Of a stretch of 30,354 nucleotides of DNA, positions 1-5,965 are shown in pieces; the stretch's first letter is position 1, and the number at the start of each line of letters is the position of its first letter. This DNA comes from Deltaproteobacteria bacterium (GTDB lineage: Bacteria > Desulfobacterota > Desulfobulbia > Desulfobulbales > VMSU01): NCBI GenBank assembly GCA_024274995.1, contig JAJSAA010000182.1:1-30354 (forward strand), read 5' to 3'. The translations under genes and the position numbers were made by a program. The notes beneath the pieces are model-generated. The model was not told where the DNA came from and did no database searches. It worked only from the letters and a program-made list of their open reading frames with translations.

Positions 1-15
1 CAGCTGCACCCCATC
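1..15 (+). repeat. End fragment of the dispersed palindromic repeat family
   Basis: The first 15 bases, CAGCTGCACCCCATC, match the conserved segment just inside the terminal inverted repeat of the copies at 1974-2104, 7691-7797 and 22213-22304 (those read CAGCTACACCCTATC, GAGCTGTACCCCATC and CAGTTGCACCCCATT in the same orientation). The outer end lies outside the window, and the sequence after base 15 does not follow the other copies, so this is a truncated or recombined copy. Confidence 0.45.
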
Positions 16-38
16 GATCAACACAGTTCATGTTGATC
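16..38. other. Perfect 8-bp hairpin upstream of rfaE1
   Basis: GATCAACA at 16-23 and TGTTGATC at 31-38 are perfect inverted repeats around a 7-base loop. A short T-run (50-53) lies 11 bases downstream, too far for a typical intrinsic terminator. It could be the processed end of an upstream transcript or a protein-binding palindrome. It directly abuts the repeat fragment at 1-15. Confidence 0.4.
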
Positions 39-85
39 TGCGCCTGATCTTTTAAAAAGCCAAAAACGGAAACAATAAAAAAATA

Positions 86-105
86 ATGAAAAATAATGAA
101 AAATA
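86..105 (+). repeat. 10-bp tandem duplication covering the rfaE1 start codon
   Basis: ATGAAAAATA occurs twice back to back (86-95 and 96-105). The first ATG opens a 6-codon frame that stops at 106. The second opens the long rfaE1 frame. No convincing Shine-Dalgarno sequence is seen; the upstream region is A-rich. Confidence 0.6.
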
Positions 106-1097
106 AAATTCCGGTAAATATTGACACTCCGGCCCTGCGCCAGGCTCTGAAGTCCTTTAGTAACCTTCGTGTTCTGGTGCTTGGCGATCTTATTATCGAT
201 CATTTTATCTGGGGGGAGGTCTCCCGCATATCGCCGGAAGCCCCGGTACCGGTGGTAAATGTCACCCATGACGACCTGCTGTTAGGCGGTTCCGCCAATG
301 TTTTGAATAATATCTACGCCCTGGGCGGCAAGGCCGTTATCTGCGGGGCTATTGGCCAGGACGACATGGGCAGCCGTATGCTGGCCCTGCTCCATGACCT
401 CTCGTCTGACCCAGGCGGAGTGATCCGTCTCAGCGGCCGCCCCACCACCGTCAAGACCAGAATTATCGCCCGCAATCAGCAGGTGGTACGCTTTGACCAC
501 GAGGACAACACTCCCATTAACGGCCCTCATCTTGAGAAAATAAAAAAATTTATCACCGCCCATATCGCCGAATTTCAGGCAGTGGTGGTCTCCGATTACA
601 ATAAAGGCATGATCAGCCCGCAGTTAATGGATTTTCTGCGCCTCTGCCTGAAGGACCACCCGGATATCCCTTTGATTATCGACCCCAAACCCAATCTGCC
701 CCAGCGCTTTATGGGGGCCTCCATTATCACTCCCAATCATCATGAAGCCGAGCAATTAACCGGAATCAGCATCGTTGATGAGGCCTCCCTGAAAGAGGCG
801 GGCCAAAAGCTGCTGGCCCAACTTGATCTTGAAGCGGTGCTGATCACCAGGGGCGAGGCCGGAATGGGTCTGGTGGAACGGCATAAACCCACCATCACCA
901 TCCCCACCGTCGCCCGGGAGGTATTCGATGTTACCGGGGCCGGAGATACGGTGATTGCCGCCCTGGCTCTGGGGACGGCCGCCGGGCTGCCTTATGCGAC
1001 CGCCGCGACCCTGGCCAATTTCGCGGCCGGGATTGTGGTGGGTAAGGTGGGTACGGCCACGGTGAGCCGGGAAGAACTGCTGGAGGTGATTAAATGA
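96..1097 (+). CDS. rfaE1: D-glycero-beta-D-manno-heptose-7-phosphate kinase (single-domain RfaE1/HldA)
   Basis: PfkB-family sugar kinase that phosphorylates D-manno-heptose 7-phosphate at C1, a cytosolic step towards ADP-heptose for LPS inner core. The 333 residues match the kinase half of E. coli HldE; the C-terminal nucleotidyltransferase domain is absent, so the adenylyl step must be encoded elsewhere. Visible family motifs are GGSANVLNN near residues 64-72, the substrate-loop region RNQQVVRFD near 126-134, and the second PfkB signature DVTGAGD at 278-284, with D284 as the expected catalytic base. The ATG at 96 is chosen because the ATG at 86 is in another frame and stops at once. The stop overlaps the yicC start (ATGA), so the two are probably co-transcribed. 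A non-heptose PfkB kinase is possible, but the motif pattern fits RfaE1 best. Confidence 0.9.
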   Translation: MKNKIPVNIDTPALRQALKSFSNLRVLVLGDLIIDHFIWGEVSRISPEAPVPVVNVTHDDLLLGGSANVLNNIYALGGKAVICGAIGQDDMGSRMLALLHDLSSDPGGVIRLSGRPTTVKTRIIARNQQVVRFDHEDNTPINGPHLEKIKKFITAHIAEFQAVVVSDYNKGMISPQLMDFLRLCLKDHPDIPLIIDPKPNLPQRFMGASIITPNHHEAEQLTGISIVDEASLKEAGQKLLAQLDLEAVLITRGEAGMGLVERHKPTITIPTVAREVFDVTGAGDTVIAALALGTAAGLPYATAATLANFAAGIVVGKVGTATVSREELLEVIK

Positions 1098-1972
1098 GTC
1101 CCATGAGTATGACCGCCTTTGGCCGGGGAGAATTCCAGGGCCGCCGCCAGTGGACAGTGGAAATCCGTACTGTAAATCATCGTTTTTGTGATATCAGCAT
1201 CAAAATTCCCCGCCGTTACGCCATGTTAGAGGATAAAATCAAGAAAACGGCCGCCCCGCGCCTGTCCAGGGGACATATTGAGATCGTCATAAACTATACC
1301 CCCGGCAAGACGGAAGAGGTTACCTTGCGCACCAACCGGCTTCTGGCTGAGGCCTATTACCAGTCATTGCTCGCCCTGAACCAGGAACTGGGACAACAAG
1401 AGGCCCCGGATTTACGGCTTGTGGCCCAATATCCCGGCATCATCACCGAGGCCGAGCCTGAAGAGAATCTTGACGAAACCTGGGCGGAGATTGAGACCGC
1501 CCTGCGCCAGGCCTTGGAGGCCTGCCTGACCATGCGCCAGACCGAGGGCCGGGCCTTAAAGACTGAGCTCATGGAACGACTCAGTGGTTTTGAGACCATT
1601 ACCGACGAGATTGAGACGGCAGCCCCGCGATTACTGCGCCAGAAAGAGGAGGCCAGCAAGTCCCGCCTCGCCCGCCTTTTAGACGGCGTTGAAATTGATC
1701 CCGGCCGCCTGGCTCAGGAAATGGCGATATTGGCCGACAAATCCGACATTACTGAAGAGCTGGTGCGCCTTAAAAGCCATATTCAACAGTTCAGGAATTT
1801 CTTAGATGACAGCGCCCCCGTGGGCCGCCGCCTTGATTTCCTCATGCAGGAATTTCTGCGGGAAATAAACACCATGGCCTCCAAAATTAATGACAGCGCT
1901 ATTATCCACCTTACGGTAGAATTAAAGAATGAGACGGAAAAGCTGCGGGAACAAATCCAGAATCTTGAGTAA
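1094..1972 (+). CDS. yicC: YicC/YloC family endoribonuclease
   Basis: A 292-residue protein with the family's N-terminal signature MTAFGRGEF (residues 6-14) and the DUF1732 C-terminal signature with RRLDFLMQEF and REINTMASK. YicC proteins are cytosolic, oligomeric RNases; the E. coli protein has been linked to decay of the small RNA RyhB. The length is normal for the family. ATG 1094 overlaps the rfaE1 stop; an alternative ATG at 1106 would begin the protein MTAFGRG and is also plausible. In many bacteria yicC lies directly upstream of remA and gmk, as here, although a repeat copy now separates yicC from remA. Confidence 0.9.
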   Translation: MSPMSMTAFGRGEFQGRRQWTVEIRTVNHRFCDISIKIPRRYAMLEDKIKKTAAPRLSRGHIEIVINYTPGKTEEVTLRTNRLLAEAYYQSLLALNQELGQQEAPDLRLVAQYPGIITEAEPEENLDETWAEIETALRQALEACLTMRQTEGRALKTELMERLSGFETITDEIETAAPRLLRQKEEASKSRLARLLDGVEIDPGRLAQEMAILADKSDITEELVRLKSHIQQFRNFLDDSAPVGRRLDFLMQEFLREINTMASKINDSAIIHLTVELKNETEKLREQIQNLE

Positions 1973-1973
1973 A

Positions 1974-2156
1974 CAGTAACTATCCAGCTACACCCTATCT
2001 TCCGTCCGTTTCGCCCTCCTCACGTACAGTAAGTACAGACTCGGAGGCCAAAACAAACGAGGTAAGCGTAGACTCCGAGCTGGAATACATCTGAACAGTT
2101 ACGGTTACGAGTTGAGGGTAATTTGCAGCCCTCGTTAAATAGTTACAGTAAACGGA
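1974..2156. repeat. Palindromic intergenic repeat, copy A, plus right-hand module
   Basis: CAGTAACTATCCAG (1974-1987) and CTGAACAGTTACGG (2091-2104) form 14-bp imperfect terminal inverted repeats (11 of 14 match). The interior shares GTCCGTTTCGCCCTCCTC exactly with copy C at 22213-22304, read on its opposite strand. An extra internal inverted pair, CTCGGAG/CTCCGAG, is present. Bases 2105-2156 continue with a second block also found in copy B (7744-7797). The element fills nearly the whole yicC-remA gap and ends next to the remA ribosome-binding site. No protein is encoded. Confidence 0.7.
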
Positions 2157-2163
2157 GTAAATT

Positions 2164-2445
2164 ATGGAACAAAGATTAATCAATGTCGGATTCGGCAACT
2201 CAGTGGTGGCCGCCAGGATCATCGCAGTGGTCAATCCCAAATCAGCCCCCATGAAAAAACTGCGGGATGATGCCAAGAACAGCCATAAACTGATTGATGT
2301 CAGTGAGGGCCGCCGTACCAGGGCCATTGTTATCACCGATTCCGGTCATGTGGTACTCTCATCCGTACAGCCGGAGACCCTGGTTCAACGTTTTCAACCC
2401 ATGAGCGGAGCTGTACTGGGAGATAAAATGGGGAAAAAGCCATGA
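2164..2445 (+). CDS. remA: RemA-family DNA-binding protein (DUF370)
   Basis: A 93-residue protein matching the RemA/DUF370 family along its length: the N-terminal block LINVGFGNSVVAARIIAVV, the central ID.SEGRRTRAI block, and the C-terminal segment VVLSSVQPETL. In Bacillus subtilis RemA is an oligomeric DNA-binding activator of biofilm-matrix and osmoprotection genes. Its role in Gram-negative bacteria is not established, so only the family is asserted. A GGAG lies about 6 bases upstream of ATG 2164, directly after the repeat. The stop overlaps the gmk start as ATGA, implying translational coupling with guanylate kinase. Confidence 0.88.
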   Translation: MEQRLINVGFGNSVVAARIIAVVNPKSAPMKKLRDDAKNSHKLIDVSEGRRTRAIVITDSGHVVLSSVQPETLVQRFQPMSGAVLGDKMGKKP

Positions 2446-3050
2446 GTACGGGTCGTCTCCTCGTTGTATCCGCCCCCTCCGGTACCGGCAAGACCAGTAT
2501 TGTCAAACCGGTTCTCGGCCGCCTGACAAATCTGGCCTTTTCCATCTCCCACACCACGAGACAATCGCGGCCGGGTGAAGAAGACGGCCGCGATTATCAT
2601 TTCGTCAGTATGGAGAAGTTCGAGGCCAAGCGCCTGCAGAATGATTTTCTTGAATGGGCCAGGGTGCATGATAATAATTATGGTACCAGCAGAAAGGCGG
2701 TGCAAAAACAGTTAGCCGCCGGAGTTGATGTAATTCTGGATATTGACGTACAGGGCGCCATGCAGCTCAAGGCTGCGGCCAGCCTGCCGGCCTCCTACAT
2801 CTTTATCGCTCCACCCTCCATGGCCGAGCTTGAACGCCGCCTCAAAGGCCGGCAGACGGAAAATGCGGCAAGTTTACACACCCGTCTCACCAACGCCGCC
2901 GGAGAGTTGGCCCAGGCCGGGCAATACGACTACCAGATTATTAATGATGACTTAGAGATGGCTATCCAGACATTTGAGGCGATTGTCATTGCCATCCGGG
3001 CCGCCAGCGGCCGGGATATGCGGGGCGAGGCCTTGACATGGCCAATTTAA
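2442..3050 (+). CDS. gmk: Guanylate kinase
   Basis: Phosphorylates GMP to GDP with ATP in the cytosol, feeding GTP, dGTP and (p)ppGpp pools. The 202-residue length is typical. The P-loop is APSGTGKTS (residues 11-19, K17), followed by the GMP-binding signature around SHTTRQSRPGEEDGRDYHF, then FLEWARVHDNNYGTS and DIDVQGAMQLK. The ATG overlaps the remA stop by 4 bases, and the 3' end overlaps the start of rlmB by 13 bases. This gives a compact yicC-remA-gmk-rlmB transcription unit. Confidence 0.96.
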   Translation: MSTGRLLVVSAPSGTGKTSIVKPVLGRLTNLAFSISHTTRQSRPGEEDGRDYHFVSMEKFEAKRLQNDFLEWARVHDNNYGTSRKAVQKQLAAGVDVILDIDVQGAMQLKAAASLPASYIFIAPPSMAELERRLKGRQTENAASLHTRLTNAAGELAQAGQYDYQIINDDLEMAIQTFEAIVIAIRAASGRDMRGEALTWPI

Positions 3051-3811
3051 ACCGGAAAAAGGGGCACAAGGCTGAGGATACCAATCTGATCTGGGGCATC
3101 CATCCGGTCATGGAGCTGCTATCTTCAAGCCCGGCGCAGATTCTTGAGCTCTGGCTCCAGAAAACCATGGCCCGGGCCGGAGAAATAGTAGAAACAGCCC
3201 GTCGTCAGGGAGTTCCATACAGCCTGATAGAGAACTTAAACGAAATATCGCCATCAGTTGTTAAGCATCAGGGGGTAATGGCCCGCATCCGGCCATTTAC
3301 CGTCATGGGTCTAAACGAACTTCTCGGAATTATTCGCCGGCACCAGGCAGATCAGCCCCTGATTGTGGCCCTTGACTCCATCCAGGATCCCCATAATTTC
3401 GGGGCCATTATACGCTCGGCCGCGGCGGCCGGAGCCCAGGGGATTATCTTCGCCAAAGACCGGGCCGCGCCGCTCTCCGGTACCGTGGCCAAGGTTTCAG
3501 TGGGGGCAGTGAGCCGCATAAACCTCTGCCAGGTAAACAATATCAGCCAGGCCCTGAAGGCCCTGCAAAAAGAGGGATTCTGGGTGTTTGGAGCCGCCGG
3601 TGACGGCGGACAAAGTCTCTATGAGGCCGATTTTAACGGGCCGGTCTGCATAGTAATCGGCAGTGAAAACAAGGGCATCAGGCCTCTGGTAAAGGAGCAG
3701 TGCGATTTTCTGATCAGAATTCCCATGGCCGGCGGCATGGAGTCATTAAATGCCTCGGCGGCCGCCGCCGTTATCATGTTTGAAATTACCCGCTGCCGCT
3801 TGTCCGGCTGA
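3038..3811 (+). CDS. rlmB: 23S rRNA (guanosine-2'-O-)-methyltransferase RlmB (TrmH/SPOUT family)
   Basis: A SPOUT methyltransferase of 257 residues with the usual two-part layout. An N-terminal substrate-binding region starts with the characteristic IWGIHPVMELL near residue 18. The C-terminal trefoil-knot domain carries motif 1 (HNFGAIIRSA), motif 2 (IVIGSENKGIRPLV) and motif 3 (ESLNASAAAAV). RlmB methylates G2251 of 23S rRNA with SAM. The conserved Asn and Arg of motif 1 and the Glu of motif 2 are present. TrmH-family paralogues with other targets cannot be fully excluded. The start lies inside the gmk 3' end; ATG 3038 has no competing in-frame start nearby. Confidence 0.88.
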   Translation: MANLNRKKGHKAEDTNLIWGIHPVMELLSSSPAQILELWLQKTMARAGEIVETARRQGVPYSLIENLNEISPSVVKHQGVMARIRPFTVMGLNELLGIIRRHQADQPLIVALDSIQDPHNFGAIIRSAAAAGAQGIIFAKDRAAPLSGTVAKVSVGAVSRINLCQVNNISQALKALQKEGFWVFGAAGDGGQSLYEADFNGPVCIVIGSENKGIRPLVKEQCDFLIRIPMAGGMESLNASAAAAVIMFEITRCRLSG

Positions 3812-3821
3812 AATGGCAGGT

Positions 3822-4180
3822 ATGGGTTTTAAAATAGAGATCGGCATCAAAATAATTACGAGTTTGCAATTCTTAAAAAACTCTGCAGCAAAAGTGTTGA
3901 AGCCATTAAACGTCTAAGCCTGAAACGTGGGAAGAAGCTCCAACAACGCATGATGGAACTTGCCGCCGCAGAGTCTTTAGTAGATATATCCGGAGTACCA
4001 CCAGCTCGTTGCCATGAATTAACAGGAAATCGAAAAGGCCAATTTTTAATAGACCTTGAGTACCCATACCGCTTACTTTTTATTCTTGCCGACGACTCGA
4101 TTCCGGAACGAGTAGAGGGTGGGCTTAACTGGGTGGCTATTACTGAAATTGAAATCATCGACATTGCTGATACGCATTAA
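3822..4180 (+). pseudogene. higB: HigB-like RelE-superfamily toxin, N-terminal frameshift
   Basis: The intact part reads like a HigB toxin (mRNA interferase of the RelE superfamily): the PPARCHELTGNRKGQF segment, YPYRLLF, and a C-terminal TEIEIIDIADTH. In this frame homology continues upstream to about 3842 (YEFAILKKLCSK...), but no ATG or GTG start exists before the stop at 3830. An ATG at 3822 in another frame encodes a suitable start, MGFKIEI, and then stops at about 3915. Joining the two frames near 3840-3845 would restore a normal toxin of about 119 residues, so a 1-base loss (or 2-base gain) is inferred. A short product from ATG 3950 or 3953 would lack the N-terminal helices. The gene sits 5' of its antitoxin, the usual higBA order. 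Confidence 0.7.
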
Positions 4181-4199
4181 AAATTAGAGGAATGAGGCA

Positions 4200-4474
4200 A
4201 TGGTACGGTACAAGCAACTGATAAATATACTTTTGAACCAGACTATGCTGTTGCACCAGGGGAAACATTGCGGAAAACAATGGAAGCTCTGGATATGAGG
4301 CAAAAAGAGCTTGCTATCCGTACGGGGCTTACCGTTCAGTCATTAATCAGAATTTTCAAAGGAAAACAGCCTATCTCCTACGAAACGGCTAATCGCCTCG
4401 AGTTAGCAATAGGTGTTCCTGCATCAATGTGGAATAATTTAGAAGCACAGTATGTACAAGGGGGACGTCTATGA
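4200..4474 (+). pseudogene. higA: HigA-like XRE antitoxin, 5-bp duplication at the start and truncated 3' end
   Basis: The 4202-4474 frame encodes a typical HigA N-terminus (VQATDKYTFEPDYAV, then PGETLRKTMEALDM) and an XRE helix-turn-helix (KELAIRTGLTVQSLIRIFKG, then PISYETANRLELAIGVPASMW). The only well-placed start, ATG 4200 with a GAGG just upstream, is out of frame. The sequence after it contains a direct GGTAC-GGTAC duplication, and removing one copy gives M-V-Q-A-T-D-K in frame. The 3' end runs into the palindrome at 4460-4544, which supplies the last four residues (GGRL) and the stop; members of this subgroup usually continue well beyond this point. A downstream start at TTG 4268 or ATG 4280 could still yield a bare HTH peptide. 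Confidence 0.75.
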
Positions 4475-4544
4475 CTTCATGCGTTTTGTATCAGCTACTA
4501 AAAAATTATTTTAGCAACAAAGCATAATATCATAGACGTCCCCC
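4460..4544. mobile_element. 85-bp palindromic element with perfect 15-bp terminal inverted repeats
   Basis: GGGGGACGTCTATGA at 4460-4474 is repeated as its exact reverse complement at 4530-4544. The interior is also roughly self-complementary: the left arm has ATGC..TTTGT..GCTA.TAAAA and the right arm reads similarly on the other strand, so the whole could fold into one long imperfect hairpin. It encodes no protein. It lies at the broken 3' end of the antitoxin frame, suggesting insertion there. A REP/MITE-like element moved in trans is the simplest reading; a Y1-type RAYT transposase remnant exists at 15991-16260, but a link is only inferred. Confidence 0.65.
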
Positions 4545-4603
4545 TTTACTTCCCCCAAAAAAGAAGGAACTCATAGTACTTGATTAAATATCGTGTAAAT
4601 ATG

Positions 4604-5026
4604 GCATTGTTAATATAGTATAGCGAGATCGCCATTCCATTTGGTCATGAGGAGCTTGAACGAGTATTTGAGCATTTTTTTACACTTGCTGTAGCACTTT
4701 GTTTTTCGACGCATTCTTGCTAAAAAGTGACGGAAAAAACTGTTATACCCTTCAACTGTGAATATTTCGGCCTTAGACTGAGTGTGTTTTTCTACCGGAA
4801 CAAACGCTTCATATGGCCTATAGTAATCGGTCATCACATCGCCTGTTGCCTTGGCTTTTACCGATTCCCACCGTTTTTCCCCGGTTTCCGTATCTCGCTT
4901 GCCAGTAACGCAATCCCTGATTTTATAGAAACATCGTGAGGACATTTTGGACACGATAGCATAATTACACCTCATATTTTGAATTAAAAAATGAAGCATA
5001 CAATAACTATACCTAATTAACAATGC
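4604..5026 (-). mobile_element. Internally deleted IS1-family insertion sequence
   Basis: The ends are 20-bp imperfect inverted repeats: 4604-4623 (GCATTGTTAAT...GTATAG) and 5007-5026 reading inward on the minus strand (GCATTGTTAATTAGGTATAG), 17 of 20 matching. Between them on the minus strand are both termini of an IS1-type transposase gene and little else. The total length of about 423 bp is well below the roughly 700-800 bp of intact IS1-family elements. No clear 8-10 bp target duplication is seen (tgtaaatat against tgtattttc), so the copy is old or its flanks have drifted. Confidence 0.75.
4610..4962 (-). pseudogene. IS1-family transposase remnant
   Basis: Read from 4962 down, ATG begins an InsA-like zinc-ribbon start (MLSCPKC...DVSIKSG). 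After about 16 codons homology jumps into the C-terminal catalytic region in another frame: VTGKRDTETGEKRW, VMTDYYRPYEAF, then KHTQSKAEIFTVEGYN and RRKTKCYSK, as in IS1 DDE transposases. The central region with the first catalytic Asp (the W-x-W-x-A-x-D-R block) is missing. The stop TAA at 4610-4612 lies within the terminal inverted repeat, as is common in IS1 elements. The open frame that extends up to 5056 carries about 46 non-homologous leading residues and is not taken as real. The protein cannot be an active transposase. Confidence 0.8.
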
Positions 5027-5071
5027 TGTATTTTCATTCAATAAATCATCATACAAATTACAAATTACATT

Positions 5072-5106
5072 AAGTCAAGAGCGTGCTTTACTGAGTACCT
5101 ACAGAA
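5072..5106 (+). repeat. Short block shared with the ruvC start region
   Basis: AAGTCAAGAG at 5072-5081 is identical to 11960-11969. The next 25 bases are similar in both places (G.TTTA.TGA, then TAC with matching spacing). The segment lies in the 120-bp gap between the IS1 remnant and the receiver-HPt gene, where I see no gene. Confidence 0.35.
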
Positions 5107-5149
5107 CTTTGGTAAGTACATCCGCTATTTTGCTATCTCTTGTTTCTGG

Positions 5150-5914
5150 TTATAACCGAGTTTCCCACCAGCGCATTATATTATCATGGCATTTGCGCAT
5201 GGTCTCAATTATACCAGGCATGGCAGGCCAGCTCCCCTCTATGGCCAACTGCCGTAGTTCAGAGGCTCGCCTGGCCAGGCTATCAGCGCACATACTCCGG
5301 GAAACGCCGATCATACTATGACAAACCTCTCGCAGGCGTTTAACATCTTTACCTTTAACCGCCTCCTCGGCAGCCTTAATTAATTCACCAACCCGGCTGC
5401 TGACAAATTTATTAATAAGGCTTACAGCCAACTCATGGTTTTTATTACACATATCCCGAACAAAGCGCTCGTAGTCAATGGCACATGACAAAAGTTCTGC
5501 CTGAGGTTTCGCCGCCCTTTTGCCGCCTGCATTATGGGTGATCTTTCTAAACAAACCAGGCCAGTCTATGGGCTTCGCCACATAGCCGTCTATCCCGTTT
5601 TTTAGCCATTTCTGACGTTCGTCCAGATCAGAAAGGGCGCTCATGGCAATAATAATGGCCGGTGTACGACGCTCAAACTTCTCAAACTTCCTGATCTCAA
5701 CCACAGCGAGATAACCGTTCATCATCGGCATCATAATATCCATCAGAACGATGTCAAAGGAACGAGCCTTATAGCATTTCACCGCCTCAAGACCGTCACG
5801 GACGGCAGTTACCCGCAGACCTTCATCCTCAAGTATATTAACCGCAACCTCGGTATTTATCTCTTCGTCCTCGGCCAGAAGAACGGTCATGCCAGCCAGC
5901 GCAATTTCATTCAT
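5150..5914 (-). CDS. Response-regulator receiver protein with C-terminal HPt-like domain
   Basis: 254 residues. Residues about 9-125 form a receiver domain with acidic pocket E15/D16, phospho-acceptor D59 in LMDIMMP, S92 and K114 in VAKP. A linker leads to a helical segment (about 147-240) resembling an HPt domain, with H199 in CHSMIGVSRSM; the usual H-x-L-K-G becomes H-S-M-I-G, so the conserved Lys is replaced by Ile. There is no DNA-binding, cyclase or kinase domain. Such REC-HPt proteins normally relay phosphate from a hybrid histidine kinase to another receiver; no partner kinase is encoded nearby. The start codon (ATG, minus strand at 5914) has GAGG just upstream. It follows pepA by about 50 bases and is probably co-transcribed with it. 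A role for H199 is inferred. Confidence 0.8.
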   Translation of the reverse strand: MNEIALAGMTVLLAEDEEINTEVAVNILEDEGLRVTAVRDGLEAVKCYKARSFDIVLMDIMMPMMNGYLAVVEIRKFEKFERRTPAIIIAMSALSDLDERQKWLKNGIDGYVAKPIDWPGLFRKITHNAGGKRAAKPQAELLSCAIDYERFVRDMCNKNHELAVSLINKFVSSRVGELIKAAEEAVKGKDVKRLREVCHSMIGVSRSMCADSLARRASELRQLAIEGSWPAMPGIIETMRKCHDNIMRWWETRL

Positions 5915-5927
5915 ATCCTCACGTTAT

Positions 5928-5951
5928 ATAAAATTATAAAATTATAAAATT
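5928..5951. repeat. Three tandem copies of an 8-bp AT-rich unit
   Basis: ATAAAATT is repeated three times exactly between the pepA stop and the receiver-HPt start, followed by the small palindrome AAAATTGAAAATTTT (5946-5960). It may be a slippage tract or an AT-rich leader. Confidence 0.6.
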
Positions 5952-5965
5952 GAAAATTTTGTACT

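Noticed and set aside
4610..5056. Full 148-codon minus-strand frame as one intact transposase
   Set aside because: Only residues from about 47 onward match IS1 transposase; the leading part is outside the coding start at 4962 and includes terminal-repeat sequence, so the long frame is accidental.
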